Below are positions 26,254-34,892 of a stretch of 64,000 nucleotides of DNA, in pieces. Made by a program: the position numbers and the translations under genes. The stretch lies in NCBI GenBank assembly GCA_001899205.1, contig MKVL01000010.1, forward strand, positions 515,914-579,913, written 5' to 3'. The stretch's first letter is position 1, and the number at the start of each line of letters is the position of its first letter. The notes beneath the pieces are model-generated. The model saw nothing but the letters and a program-made list of their open reading frames with translations, had not been told where the DNA came from and searched no databases. The DNA is from Mesorhizobium sp. 65-26. GTDB taxonomy: Bacteria > Pseudomonadota > Alphaproteobacteria > Rhizobiales > Rhizobiaceae.

Positions 26254-26307
26254 ATGCGGATCGTCGTTTCGGGATCGCGCCGGGCAGGGCCGAGGGCAAG
26301 GCGTTGA
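26254..26307 (+). other. Possible 17-codon leader ORF ahead of the LacI gene
   Basis: ATG 26254 follows a very strong purine-rich ribosome site (GGGAGGGAGGCAGGA) and encodes MRIVVSGSRRAGPRARR. Its TGA (26305-26307) overlaps the TTG start of the LacI gene (TTGA). The overlap looks like termination-reinitiation coupling. It could also be chance, since the LacI gene has a second purine stretch of its own. Confidence 0.4.
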
Positions 26308-27332
26308 TCAAGCCGCGCCCGCGCCGTGGCGGTGGCCGCCCCACGCTTGCAGACGTGGCGCGCAAGGCGGGCGTTGGCGCCATCACGGTGTCGCGCGCGC
26401 TGCGCGAGCCGGAGCGGGTTTCGGAAGACCTTCGCCGCCAGATCCAGGCCGCCGTCGACGAACTCGGCTATCTTCCCGATCCGAATGCGCGCGCGCTTGC
26501 CTCGGCGCGGGCCGAGGTGTTCGGCGTTCTGGTGCCGTCGCTGACCAACAACGTCTTCGCCGAGGTGGTGCGCGGTATCTATGACAGCCTGTCGGCCGGC
26601 CCGTTCCGGATCCAGCTCGGCAACACGCACTATTCCGGCCTGGAGGAAGAGCGGCTGCTGCAGGTGTTCGGGCCGCAGCGCCCGGCGGCGCTGATCGTGG
26701 CCGGCATCGACCAGACGGCCGCCTCGCGCCACCTGTTGGAAAAGGCCGGGTGCCCGGTCGTTCAGGTGATGGAGATTGGTTCCGATCCCGTCGACATGAT
26801 GGTGGGCTTCTCGCATTTCGAGGGCGGCAAGGCGGCGGCCGAACATCTGATCGAGGCCGGCTACCGGCGCATCGGCTTCCTCGGGGCGCGCATGGATCCG
26901 CGCTCGCAACGCCGGCTCGCCGGCTACCGGGCAGCCATGGAAGCCGCGGGCTTGTTCGACCCGCGCCTCGTCACCACGACGCCGGTGCCGTCCAGCGTCA
27001 CGCTCGGCCGCGAGCTGTTTCGCGACGCGCTTGCCAAGGCGCCGACGCTCGATGGCGTCTTCTGCAACAATGACGACATCGCGCTCGGCGCGCTGTTCGA
27101 ATGCCATCGCGCCTCGATCGCGGTGCCGAAGACGATCGGCATCGTCGGCTTCAACGATCTCGACATGATGGAGGTGGCATTCCCTTCCATTACCAGCGTC
27201 CGCACCCACCGCTACGAGATCGGCCGGCGCGCTGTCGCCATGGCGCTGGCGGCTATTGCCGGGGAGAGGCCTGCCGAGCGCGTCGTCGACCTCGGCTTCG
27301 AACTCAGGCGCCGCGAGAGCACGGCACGTTGA
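26304..27332 (+). CDS. LacI-family repressor, gluconate-repressor (GntR) type
   Basis: 342 residues. The helix-turn-helix and hinge read TLADVARKAGVGAITVSRAL...VSEDLRRQI...LGYLPDPNARALAS. The periplasmic-binding-like core has features I recall from E. coli GntR: SLTNNVFAEVVRG, VGFSHFEGGKAA, FLGARMD, LDGVFCNNDDIALGALFEC and a terminal DLGFELR. TTG 26304 is chosen because it gives the normal family length and follows GAGGG; the open frame upstream lies inside the MFS gene region. The gluconate transporter-like operon and gluconokinase follow. It likely represses them through the operator at 27378 and releases on gluconate or its phosphate (inference). Confidence 0.87.
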   Translation: MIKPRPRRGGGRPTLADVARKAGVGAITVSRALREPERVSEDLRRQIQAAVDELGYLPDPNARALASARAEVFGVLVPSLTNNVFAEVVRGIYDSLSAGPFRIQLGNTHYSGLEEERLLQVFGPQRPAALIVAGIDQTAASRHLLEKAGCPVVQVMEIGSDPVDMMVGFSHFEGGKAAAEHLIEAGYRRIGFLGARMDPRSQRRLAGYRAAMEAAGLFDPRLVTTTPVPSSVTLGRELFRDALAKAPTLDGVFCNNDDIALGALFECHRASIAVPKTIGIVGFNDLDMMEVAFPSITSVRTHRYEIGRRAVAMALAAIAGERPAERVVDLGFELRRRESTAR

Positions 27333-27364
27333 TATCGAGTGCGGCAAGGGTGAGGGGCCCGCGC

Positions 27365-27393
27365 TTTACACTGAAAAATGGTAGCGCTACCAT
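27365..27393 (+). promoter_or_regulatory. Promoter with embedded LacI-type operator
   Basis: TTTACA (27365-27370), a 17-bp spacer and TACCAT (27388-27393) form a reasonable sigma-70 promoter. The perfect 16-bp palindrome ATGGTAGCGCTACCAT (27378-27393) covers the spacer and -10, so bound repressor would exclude RNA polymerase. The core AGCGCT and flanking ATGG/CCAT match the site at 878-895. The 212 bp from here to the binding-protein gene include a second possible promoter element TTGACG (27395) and an AT-rich TTTATTATACAT stretch. Confidence 0.65.
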
Positions 27394-27604
27394 CTTGACG
27401 TGACAGGCACTCGGTGCAACGATCTGGGCCTGTTTATTATACATAAGCGACAACAAATGCGCTTCCCGCGACGCGGGGCGAACAAGGGAGGATCAGGACC
27501 GGCGATCGACCGTCCGACGAGGAATGCGTGCGCCCGGGCTGGAGGAGCCGCGCACGCTTGAAGTCAGCGAGTTGGAAATCTGAACGCAATTGGGAGGAAT
27601 ACCG

Positions 27605-28732
27605 ATGATCAAGTCACTTGCCGGCGGCATACTTGCCGCCACCGCATTCGTCATGCTCAGTTCCGCCGCCCATGCCGCCGGCCCCGAGATCGTATCCGGA
27701 CCTGCCGCCCAGGCCGACTGCTTCGCGCCCTGGTCGGCGGACACAAAGTTCTTCAAATACCCCAAGAAGGAAGGCCCGTTCCGCATCGCCTTCGCCAATG
27801 GCTACATCGCCAACACGTGGCGCATCCAGATGGTGCAGACAGCGAAGGCTTATGCTGCTCAGCCCGACGTGAAGGCGAAGATCAAGGAATTCAAGGTCGT
27901 CTCGACTGGCGAGGACGTGCCCGCTCAGATCTCGGCGATCAACAATTTCATCGATTCCGGCTATGACGCCATCGTCACCGACGCGCAGAACCCGACAGCC
28001 TTCGGTCCGGTCATCAAGCGCGCCAAGGAAGCCGGGATCGTGCTGGTCGCCTTCGACAACATCCTCGACACCAAGGACGCCATCAACGTCAACGTCGACC
28101 AGAAGGGCCTTGGCGAGTTGTGGGCCAAGTGGCTGGTCGAGAAGGTGCCGAACGGCGGCAAGATCCTGGAAGTGCGCGGCGTTGCCGGCACGTCCGTCGA
28201 CACCGACCGCCACAACGGCATCCACGAGGTGCTCGATGCGTCCGGTAAGAAGTGGGACGTCACCGAGGTCGCCGGTAAGTGGGACGACGGCGTGGCGCAG
28301 AAGGTGACGGCCGACGCCATCGCCACCAACGGTCCGTTCGACGGTATCACCGGCCAGGGCGGCGACACCGGCATCGTGCAGGCGATGATCGACGCCAAGC
28401 ACCCCTTCGTGCCGTTCGGCGGCGAAACCGAAAACGGCTTTCGCAAGTTCTGCGCGGCCCATTCGGCCGACGGCCTGAAGTGCACTTCGGCGGGCTCGGG
28501 CCCGGCGCAGGTGGCGGTCGCCATCAAGACCGCGATCGCCGCGCTCGAAGGCGAGGTCGTGCCGCAGGAGGTGAAGCTGCCGCTCGCCATCGCGTCCGAC
28601 CCGAACATGAAGGAAGGCACGGACTACTTCCCGAAGGAATCCGACAATTTCTTCGTCGGCAACTCCTTCCCGACCTGCGGCATCAATTTCAGCGCGCAGG
28701 AAATCATGGGCCAGACCAAGGAAAACCAGTAG
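27605..28732 (+). CDS. Periplasmic sugar-binding protein (probable aldonate/gluconate)
   Basis: 375 residues, larger than a typical ribose-binding protein. The signal peptide MIKSLAGGILAATAFVML ends near AHA-AGP. Conserved strands FRIAFANGYIANTWRIQMV, YDAIVTDAQNP and ITGQGGDTGIVQAM fit the Peripla_BP_4 fold. ATG 27605 has a textbook GGGAGGA 8 bp upstream. A cysteine near the mature N-terminus (ADCFAPW) and CAAHSADGLKC near the C-terminus suggest disulfides. It is the first gene of the repressor-controlled importer operon. Gluconate as ligand is inferred from the adjacent GntR-like repressor and gluconokinase. Confidence 0.87.
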   Translation: MIKSLAGGILAATAFVMLSSAAHAAGPEIVSGPAAQADCFAPWSADTKFFKYPKKEGPFRIAFANGYIANTWRIQMVQTAKAYAAQPDVKAKIKEFKVVSTGEDVPAQISAINNFIDSGYDAIVTDAQNPTAFGPVIKRAKEAGIVLVAFDNILDTKDAINVNVDQKGLGELWAKWLVEKVPNGGKILEVRGVAGTSVDTDRHNGIHEVLDASGKKWDVTEVAGKWDDGVAQKVTADAIATNGPFDGITGQGGDTGIVQAMIDAKHPFVPFGGETENGFRKFCAAHSADGLKCTSAGSGPAQVAVAIKTAIAALEGEVVPQEVKLPLAIASDPNMKEGTDYFPKESDNFFVGNSFPTCGINFSAQEIMGQTKENQ

Positions 28733-28800
28733 CCTGATAGGCTGGGTCGGTGTCGCGGGCTTTGTCGCGACACCGCTTCCATACAAAATCTGGAGGGCCG

Positions 28801-30333
28801 ATGGACGGCGCGGTTCCGCTTTTCCGCATGGAAGGGATTTCCAAGCGCTACGGCGGCGTGCGGGCGCTGGAGAAGGCCGAGCTGTCGGTCGAGGCCGGCA
28901 GCATCCACGCCATCCTCGGCGAGAACGGCGCCGGCAAGTCGACGCTGATCAAGGTCATGTCGGGCGTCGTCGCGCCCGACGAGGGCCGCATGATGCTTGA
29001 CGGGCGCGAAGTGGCCTTCGCCTCGCCAGGCGCGGCCAACAAGGCCGGCATAGCCTGCATCTTCCAGGAACTGTCGCTGGTTCCGGACCTCAGTGTCGCC
29101 GACAACATCGTCATCTCGGACCCGCCGAAACGCTTCGGCATGATCGACCGCAAGGCGCAGCGCCGCCTTGCCGAGGAGGCGCTCGCGCGCGCCGGCGCCG
29201 AGGACATCCACCCGCTGGCGCTGGTCAAGGACCTGCCTTTGTCCCGGCGCCAGATGGTCGAGATCGCCAAGGCATTGGCGCGCAAGCCGCGCATCCTCAT
29301 CCTGGACGAGGCGACCTCGGCGCTGACGGCCGCCGATGTCTCGAAAATCTTCGCCGTGCTCAAGCGCCTGCGCGCCGAAGGGCTGGCGCTGCTCTACATC
29401 TCGCACCGGATGAACGAGATCGCCGAGCTTGCCGACCAGTGCACCGTTTTCCGCAACGGCCGCAATGTCGCCAGCTATCCGGCCGGCACGAAGAGCGACA
29501 ACGAGGTGGTCGAGCTGATGATCGGCCGCGAATACAGCCATGTCTTTCCGCCAAGGCCGCCGGCGACGGTGCCTTCTGCGCCGCCCGTTCTGGAGGCGCG
29601 AGCCCTTTCCTGGAACGAGCGGCTGAACGACATCTCGCTGTCGATCCGCGCCGGCGAGGTGGTCGGGCTGGGCGGCCTCGACGGCCAGGGCCAGCGCGAA
29701 TTGCTGCTCGCCTTCTTCGGCGTGCTGCGAGGCCTTTCCGGTCAGGTGCTGATCGATGGCAAGCCTGTTTCGATCGCAAGCCCCGCCGCTGCTCGGCGCG
29801 ACGGCATCGGCATGGCGCTGATCCCGGAGGATCGCAAGACCGAAGGGCTTATGCTGCCGATGACGGTGCGCGAGAACCTGTCCTTCGCCGCGCTCGACCG
29901 GCTGTCGAGGGGCGGCATAATCGATCGTGCCGCCGAGCAGCGGTTGATCGACGACATGGTCGGCCTGCTGGCGATCAAGACGGCCGGGCTCGACGCCCCC
30001 GTCGGGGCGCTTTCCGGCGGCAACCAGCAGAAGGTGGTGATCGCCAAATGGCTGATGCGCCAGCCGCGCATCATCCTGCTCAACGATCCGACGCGCGGCA
30101 TCGACGTCGGCACCAAGCAGGAGATTTACCAGCTCATGCGCAAGCTGGCCGACCAGGGCGCGACGATCCTGTTCTATTCGACCGACTATGACGAGTTGAT
30201 CGGCTGCTGCGACCGCGTTCTGGTGCTCTACGACGGAGCGGTGAAGCGCGAACTGGTCGGCGCCGAGATCACCGAACGGGCGCTGATATCGAGCGCGCTG
30301 AACATCGACGCGCGGCAGGGAGCGGAGGCATGA
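28801..30333 (+). CDS. Sugar ABC transporter double ATPase with altered second Walker B
   Basis: 510 residues with two nucleotide-binding domains. Domain 1 has Walker A GENGAGKST and Walker B ILILDEATS, with LPLSRRQMVEIAKAL in the signature position. Domain 2 has a degenerate Walker A (GLDGQGQRE), an intact LSGGNQQKV signature, and ILLNDPTRGID where ILDEPTRG is normal. The Walker B aspartate is thus Asn and the catalytic glutamate Asp. ATP hydrolysis may rest mainly on one composite site. ATG 28801 follows GGAGGG. It overlaps the next gene by 4 bp (ATGA). Confidence 0.9.
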   Translation: MDGAVPLFRMEGISKRYGGVRALEKAELSVEAGSIHAILGENGAGKSTLIKVMSGVVAPDEGRMMLDGREVAFASPGAANKAGIACIFQELSLVPDLSVADNIVISDPPKRFGMIDRKAQRRLAEEALARAGAEDIHPLALVKDLPLSRRQMVEIAKALARKPRILILDEATSALTAADVSKIFAVLKRLRAEGLALLYISHRMNEIAELADQCTVFRNGRNVASYPAGTKSDNEVVELMIGREYSHVFPPRPPATVPSAPPVLEARALSWNERLNDISLSIRAGEVVGLGGLDGQGQRELLLAFFGVLRGLSGQVLIDGKPVSIASPAAARRDGIGMALIPEDRKTEGLMLPMTVRENLSFAALDRLSRGGIIDRAAEQRLIDDMVGLLAIKTAGLDAPVGALSGGNQQKVVIAKWLMRQPRIILLNDPTRGIDVGTKQEIYQLMRKLADQGATILFYSTDYDELIGCCDRVLVLYDGAVKRELVGAEITERALISSALNIDARQGAEA

Positions 30334-31310
30334 AGGACTGGCGCTACTGGCTGGCCGAGCAGCGCGGAACGCTGCTGGCGTTCGCCATCTTCATCGTGAT
30401 GTTCGTCATCTACACCTCGAACCATCCCGCCGGCTTCAACGCCAATGTGGTGCAGACCGCCGCCAACAAGGGTGTGCTGCTTGCCTTCGTGGCGATGGCG
30501 CAGACGCTGGTGGTGATCACGGCCGGCATCGATCTCTCGGTCGGCATGATCTTCCTGCTCACAAACTGCCTGGCCTCCTGGCTGGTGGTGGGCACGCCGG
30601 CGCAGACGGCGCTCGGCGTCATCGCCGTGCTGGCGGCGGGTGTTCTTTGCGGCGCGATCAACGGCGCGATCGTTATCTATGGCCGCCTTCAGCCAATCGT
30701 CGCCACCATTGCCACGGGCGCGGTCTACTACGGCATCGCGCTCCTGCTGCGGCCGTTTCCCGGCGGCTCCGTCAACGAGGACCTTGCCGATGCTCTCACC
30801 GGGCGCGTGTTGGGCGTTGTGCCGGCGAGCCTGGTGGTGCTGCTCGTCATCGTGCTGGTGGTGTGGGTGCCGTTCAGCCGCTCGGTTCTGGGCCGCGCCG
30901 CCTATGCGTCGGGCTCCTCGGAGACGGCGGCCTACATGTCCGGCGTGCCGATCCGGCGCGGCAAGTTCGCCGCCTATACGCTGGCCGGCCTGCTGTCGGC
31001 CATTGGCGGCCTGTTCCTCACCTTCTTCACCTATACGGGGGAGGCGGCCTATGCCAGCGGTAATTCCTACACGCTGTTCTCGATCGCCGCGGTCGTGCTC
31101 GGTGGCGTCTCGCTGTTCGGCGGCAAGGGCAGCGCCATCGGCGCCATCTTCGGGGCGCTTGCCTTCCGCACCATCGGCGACCTGCTGTTCGTGTTCGACT
31201 TCGATCCGCTCTGGCAGCCCTTGTTCCAGGGGGGTATCCTGCTGCTCGCGGTCAGCCTCGGCGCCTTTGCCCTGTTCCGGGTCCGCAACCGGCTGGAGTG
31301 GTTCCTGTGA
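30330..31310 (+). CDS. Sugar ABC transporter permease 1 (RbsC type)
   Basis: 326 residues, about ten membrane segments, with AQTLVVITAGIDLSVGMIF near residue 60 and VLGGVSLFGGKGSAIGAIFGA near 255. The ATG overlaps the ATPase stop (ATGA) after GCGGAGG, showing translational coupling. It pairs with the permease encoded immediately downstream to form a heterodimeric channel. Ligand as for the operon's binding protein. Confidence 0.92.
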   Translation: MKDWRYWLAEQRGTLLAFAIFIVMFVIYTSNHPAGFNANVVQTAANKGVLLAFVAMAQTLVVITAGIDLSVGMIFLLTNCLASWLVVGTPAQTALGVIAVLAAGVLCGAINGAIVIYGRLQPIVATIATGAVYYGIALLLRPFPGGSVNEDLADALTGRVLGVVPASLVVLLVIVLVVWVPFSRSVLGRAAYASGSSETAAYMSGVPIRRGKFAAYTLAGLLSAIGGLFLTFFTYTGEAAYASGNSYTLFSIAAVVLGGVSLFGGKGSAIGAIFGALAFRTIGDLLFVFDFDPLWQPLFQGGILLLAVSLGAFALFRVRNRLEWFL

Positions 31311-32293
31311 GCGAGACGACATCCGGCGGCATTTCCGGCCGCATGCCCGCTTTCCTGCGCCGCGCCGATCCCGCGGTGGCGGCCGCTTTTGCCTGCATCG
31401 TGGTGCTGCTCCTGCTCGGCAGCCTCTATTCACGCTCCTTCCTGTCGCCTGAATATCTCCTGCAGCAGCTCAAGGTGGCCTCGTTCCTCGGCGTCATCGC
31501 GACCGGCATGATGCTGGTCATCCTGCTCGGCCAGATCGACCTGTCGGTGCCCTGGGCGGTGGCGGTGGGCGCGATGATGGCTTGCGCGGCCGCGGCCTTC
31601 GGTCCGGCCGGGGTGGCGCTCGCGATCCCCTTCGGTGTGCTGTGCGGCGTGGCGATCGGTATCGTTAACGGTTTCGGCGTCGCCTATCTGCGCATACCCT
31701 CGATGATCATCACGCTCGCCACAAACGCGGTCGCGCAAGGGCTGATGGTCGTCTATACGGGCGGCTTCTCGCCACAGGATTCGGCCACCGCCGCCATGCG
31801 CTACCTCGCCACCGGCTTCTTCATTCCGGGCCTGCCCAACGCCGTCATCATCTGGGCGCTGATCGGCGCGGCGATGGTCTTCGTGCTGACCCGCACTGGC
31901 TTCGGCCGCGCCGTCTACGGGATCGGCAACCGCGAGCGCGCCGCCTACCTGTCGGGCGTCGATACGCGTCGCGTGGTGATGATCGCCTTCGCCGTGTCCG
32001 GCGGTCTTTCCGCCTTCGGCGGCGTGCTGCTCGCCGGTTACGCCTCCAAGGCCGCGCAGTCGATGGGCGATGCCTATCTGCTGCCATCCATCGCCGCGGT
32101 GGTGCTCGGCGGCACTTCCATCCTCGGCGGCCGCGGCTCCTATCTCGGCACGGTGGCCGGCGTCATCCTGATCACGCTGCTGCAATCGATCCTGTCGGTC
32201 ATGCAGATGCCCGAGGCCGGACGGCAGATCATCTATGGCGTCGTCATCGTGGCCATGCTTCTCCTCTACGGCCGCGCGCCGGCGAGCCGCTGA
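31307..32293 (+). CDS. Sugar ABC transporter permease 2 (RbsC type)
   Basis: 328 residues, about ten membrane segments, with TGMMLVILLGQIDLSVPWAV (the usual G-GIDLSVG changed to QIDLSVP) and VLGGTSILGGRGSYLGTVAG. GTG 31307 overlaps the stop of permease 1 (GTGA) and has GGAG 8 bp upstream; a GTG nine bases earlier is less likely. It forms the second half of the inner-membrane channel. It is followed after 6 bp by gluconokinase, tying transport to phosphorylation. Confidence 0.9.
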   Translation: MSETTSGGISGRMPAFLRRADPAVAAAFACIVVLLLLGSLYSRSFLSPEYLLQQLKVASFLGVIATGMMLVILLGQIDLSVPWAVAVGAMMACAAAAFGPAGVALAIPFGVLCGVAIGIVNGFGVAYLRIPSMIITLATNAVAQGLMVVYTGGFSPQDSATAAMRYLATGFFIPGLPNAVIIWALIGAAMVFVLTRTGFGRAVYGIGNRERAAYLSGVDTRRVVMIAFAVSGGLSAFGGVLLAGYASKAAQSMGDAYLLPSIAAVVLGGTSILGGRGSYLGTVAGVILITLLQSILSVMQMPEAGRQIIYGVVIVAMLLLYGRAPASR

Positions 32294-32299
32294 CCGCCG

Positions 32300-32839
32300 A
32301 TGACGGAGACACGGGCGGCGCATCGGCCGATCAATGCGACATCGGCCATCGTGGTGATGGGCGTCGCCGGCTGCGGCAAGTCGGCCGTGGGCGCCGCGCT
32401 GGCGGCGCGTCTCGGCTTCGATTTCGTCGAGGGCGACAGGCTGCACCCGCCGGAGAACGTGGCGAGGATGGCGAGCGGTCAGCCGTTGACCGATGAGTTG
32501 CGGGCAGGGTGGCTCGACGCGATCGGGGCCCGCATTGCCGAGACACGCGCAGCCGGGCGCGGTGTGATCGCCACCTGCTCGGCCCTGAAGCGCGGCTATC
32601 GCGATCGCCTGCGCGGCTTCCGCTCCGATATCGTCTTCCTCTATCTGGAGATCGACCCGGCGACTGCCAGCCGGCGCGTGGCGGGCCGCAAGGGTCACTT
32701 CATGCCGGCAAGCCTCGTCGAGAGCCAGTTCGCCATACTGGAGCCGCCCGACGCGGATGAGCTCGCCTGGACGATGGACGCCAGACGTCCCGTCGCCGCA
32801 ATCGTAACGGCGACATTGAAGCGGCTTCGTCAGGGCTGA
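32300..32839 (+). CDS. gntK: Gluconokinase
   Basis: 179 residues, the normal length for GntK/IdnK-type thermoresistant gluconokinases. Walker A GVAGCGKS is at 21-28, then FVEGDRLHPPENVARMASGQPLTDELRAGWL, then TCSALKRGYRDRLR, a family hallmark; YLEIDPATASRRVAGRKGHFMPASLVESQFAILEPP follows in sequence with the HFMP motif. The enzyme phosphorylates D-gluconate to 6-phosphogluconate for the Entner-Doudoroff or pentose phosphate route. It is the last gene of the importer operon, only 6 bp after the permease stop, without a strong ribosome site of its own. This gives the best functional anchor for the operon. Confidence 0.94.
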   Translation: MTETRAAHRPINATSAIVVMGVAGCGKSAVGAALAARLGFDFVEGDRLHPPENVARMASGQPLTDELRAGWLDAIGARIAETRAAGRGVIATCSALKRGYRDRLRGFRSDIVFLYLEIDPATASRRVAGRKGHFMPASLVESQFAILEPPDADELAWTMDARRPVAAIVTATLKRLRQG

Positions 32840-32879
32840 AGCGATCGTGGCGGATGGCGCCGCCTGGACGTACGGGTCG

Positions 32880-33329
32880 TCAGATTTGCGAAGTCAGCTC
32901 GACCGGGAAATCGTCGTTGTCGGCATCGCGCATGGCCGCGAGGCTGCGGTTGTCGAGCACTTCGGCGATCGCCTGGCGTACCTCGAGCATCATGTGGCGG
33001 ACCTGGCAGGTCGCCTCGTCGCAATCCTCGCAGCGCTGGTATTGCGTGCGGCTGGCGCAGGGGATCGGCGCCAGCGGCCCGTCCAGCACGCGCACGACAT
33101 GGCCGATCTTGATCTCGGATGCCGGCCGGGCGAGGCGGTAGCCGCCCTCCTTGCCCTTGCGGCTCTGCACGAAGCCGGCATTGCGCAACTCGCCCAGGAT
33201 GGCGTCGAGGAACTTCTTGGGAATGTTGTTGGCCACGGCGATGTCGTTGACGAAAGCCAGCTGGCCGGGCGGCAGGCTCGACAGATGCACGAGGGCCTTG
33301 AGGCCGTATTTGCCTTTTTTCGTCAGCAT
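32880..33329 (-). CDS. Rrf2-family transcriptional regulator with C-terminal cysteines
   Basis: 149 residues. The N-terminal winged helix begins MLTKKGKYGLKALVHL, with IPKKFLDAILGELRNAG and the wing SRKGKEGGYRLARP, all standard Rrf2. Cysteines 91, 100, 103 and 108 lie in the region where IscR/NsrR/RsrR bind an Fe-S cluster, although spacing differs from IscR. CymR, another Rrf2 protein, controls cysteine and sulfate genes without a cluster. The gene is followed upstream (with 392 bp between) by sulfate importer genes, so control of sulfur uptake is plausible (inference). Confidence 0.87.
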   Translation of the reverse strand: MLTKKGKYGLKALVHLSSLPPGQLAFVNDIAVANNIPKKFLDAILGELRNAGFVQSRKGKEGGYRLARPASEIKIGHVVRVLDGPLAPIPCASRTQYQRCEDCDEATCQVRHMMLEVRQAIAEVLDNRSLAAMRDADNDDFPVELTSQI

Positions 33330-33721
33330 GCCCGAGTCAACCCATGAAGCCCCAACAGCACCGCATCTGCCGGCTGTTTGTGTGCAAATGATGACGATCG
33401 CGTCGCGATACGCTTCTGGCGACGATAGATTCGTTCAATGGCACGATAGGCACAAACGCGTTGATTCTTTGTAACGTTTTAGACGCACAGCGCCGGGATT
33501 CAGCATAAGAGCGGTCTAACGGCCCCGTGGCAGGCGGCAAAGCCGGCAAAAAGCATGGGACGTGTCATGTCCGCCTGTGGAAAAACAGCCGGACAACTTG
33601 GGCGACTTGCCGTCGGCGCGTGGCGTGTCGGAATGGATTCAGATGATCGGCTCGCGCTGGACTCCTTGCGAGCCTGCCGCATGCCCCGAATCGATCGGGG
33701 CATGCGAGAACGCAATCCAGG
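33330..33721. other. 392-bp intergenic region between regulator and sulfate genes
   Basis: No credible gene. Near the regulator there are two direct CGATAG repeats about 20 bp apart (near 33425-33450) that might be regulatory. The far end carries the hairpin at 33678-33706. Short open frames here lack ribosome sites and family features. Confidence 0.4.
33678..33706 (-). terminator. 12-bp stem hairpin after the sulfate-binding protein gene
   Basis: CGCATGCCCCGA (33678-33689) pairs perfectly with TCGGGGCATGCG (33695-33706) around a 5-base loop, 16 bp past the stop of the minus-strand binding-protein gene. There is no U-run, so it is either a Rho-assisted terminator or a 3' stabiliser. Confidence 0.6.
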
Positions 33722-34708
33722 TCAGCGGCTGCCGTAAGTCTGGTCGAGCAGCCCGCCGGCGGCAAAGTGTTCCTTCTGCACCTTGTCCCAGCCACCGAAG
33801 ACGTCTTCCACCGTCAGCAGCTTCACTTCCGGAAAGTCGGCCTTGTATTTGTCCGCGACGGCCGCGTCTCGGACGCGGTTGCCATTGCGGGCAAGGATAT
33901 CCTGGCCCTCGGGCGTGTAGAGGAAATCGAGATAGGTCTTGGCGAGCTCGCGCGTGCCGTGCTCCTCAGCGACCTTGTCGACGATGGCCACGGGGAATTC
34001 GGCCAGCAGGCTGACCGAGGGGGTGACCTGTTCGAACTTGTCGTCACCATACTCCTTGCGGATGCCGCGCGTCTCGGACTCGAAGGTGATCAGCACGTCG
34101 CCGATCTCGCGCTGCACGAAGGTGGTGGTGGCCGCGCGGCCGCCTGTGTCGAAAATCGGCACGTTGTTGAAGAGCTTGGTGATAAACTCCTTCACCTTGG
34201 CGTCGTCATTGTTGAAGGCCTGCTTGGCGTAGGCGGTCGCGGCCAGATAGGTGTAGCGCGCGTTGCCCGAGGTCTTCGGGTTGGGGAAGATCACCTGCAC
34301 GTCGTCGCGCACCAGGTCGTTCCAGTCCTTGATGTGCTTGGGGTTGCCCGCGCGGACCAGGAATGAGGGCAGTGAGTAGAACGGCGAGGCGTTGTCCGGG
34401 AAATCCTTCTGCCAGTCGGCCGAAACCAGGCCTTTCTTGACCAGGAAGTCGACGTCGGTGACCTGATTGAAGGTGACGACATCGGCGCCGAGGCCCTCGG
34501 CGATGGCGCGCGCCTGGGCCGAGGTGCCGGCATGTGACTGGTCGATGCTGACACCCGGGTGCTTGGCAAGGAAGGCCTTGTTCACTTCCACGAACAGCTC
34601 GCGCCCGACGTCATAGGACGCGTTGAGAAGCTTGTCGGCCGACCAGGCCTGGGACGACGCAACGGCGAGGACGGCCGCGCTGGCGAGGCCGAGAAGAAAT
34701 CGCTTCAT
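33722..34708 (-). CDS. Sulfate-binding protein, second copy
   Basis: 328 residues of the SBP/CysP family. The signal peptide MKRFLLGLASAAVLAVASS is cleaved near AWS-ADK. Signature stretches are LLNASYDVGRELF, DQSHAGTSAQARAIAEGL, DVQVIFPNPKTSGNARYTYLAATAY and VQREIGDVLITFESE, all typical of sulfate/thiosulfate receptors. ATG 34708 is chosen because it gives the signal peptide. It lies 184 bp after cysA on the same strand, so it may be the last gene of the sulfate operon or have its own promoter. It is clearly a paralogue of the protein at 37783 but diverged, for example DQSHAGTS against KQSHGGSG. Confidence 0.92.
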   Translation of the reverse strand: MKRFLLGLASAAVLAVASSQAWSADKLLNASYDVGRELFVEVNKAFLAKHPGVSIDQSHAGTSAQARAIAEGLGADVVTFNQVTDVDFLVKKGLVSADWQKDFPDNASPFYSLPSFLVRAGNPKHIKDWNDLVRDDVQVIFPNPKTSGNARYTYLAATAYAKQAFNNDDAKVKEFITKLFNNVPIFDTGGRAATTTFVQREIGDVLITFESETRGIRKEYGDDKFEQVTPSVSLLAEFPVAIVDKVAEEHGTRELAKTYLDFLYTPEGQDILARNGNRVRDAAVADKYKADFPEVKLLTVEDVFGGWDKVQKEHFAAGGLLDQTYGSR

Positions 34709-34892
34709 GAAAATGGCTCCGATGCAATGAAATGCGAAGGCCCAGAACCTAGCCGCGCCATACCTCGAGGCGCGAGGCACGGGCATGATCGAAATGCGGG
34801 GCGACGAGAAAAAACGCCGCCCAAACAGCCCGTTGTTAGGATTTTCTTTCAGTCGGAATCATCCGCTGAAACGCAGGCCGCCAAAAGGCGCC

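Noticed and set aside
25683-26303. Upstream extension of the LacI-family frame into the MFS gene
   Set aside because: It overlaps the MFS coding sequence in another frame. LacI family length and the helix-turn-helix position fit a start at 26304.
33555-33737. Short open frames in the 392-bp gap beside the Rrf2 gene
   Set aside because: No ribosome site and no recognisable features; one overlaps the hairpin and the end of the sulfate-binding gene.
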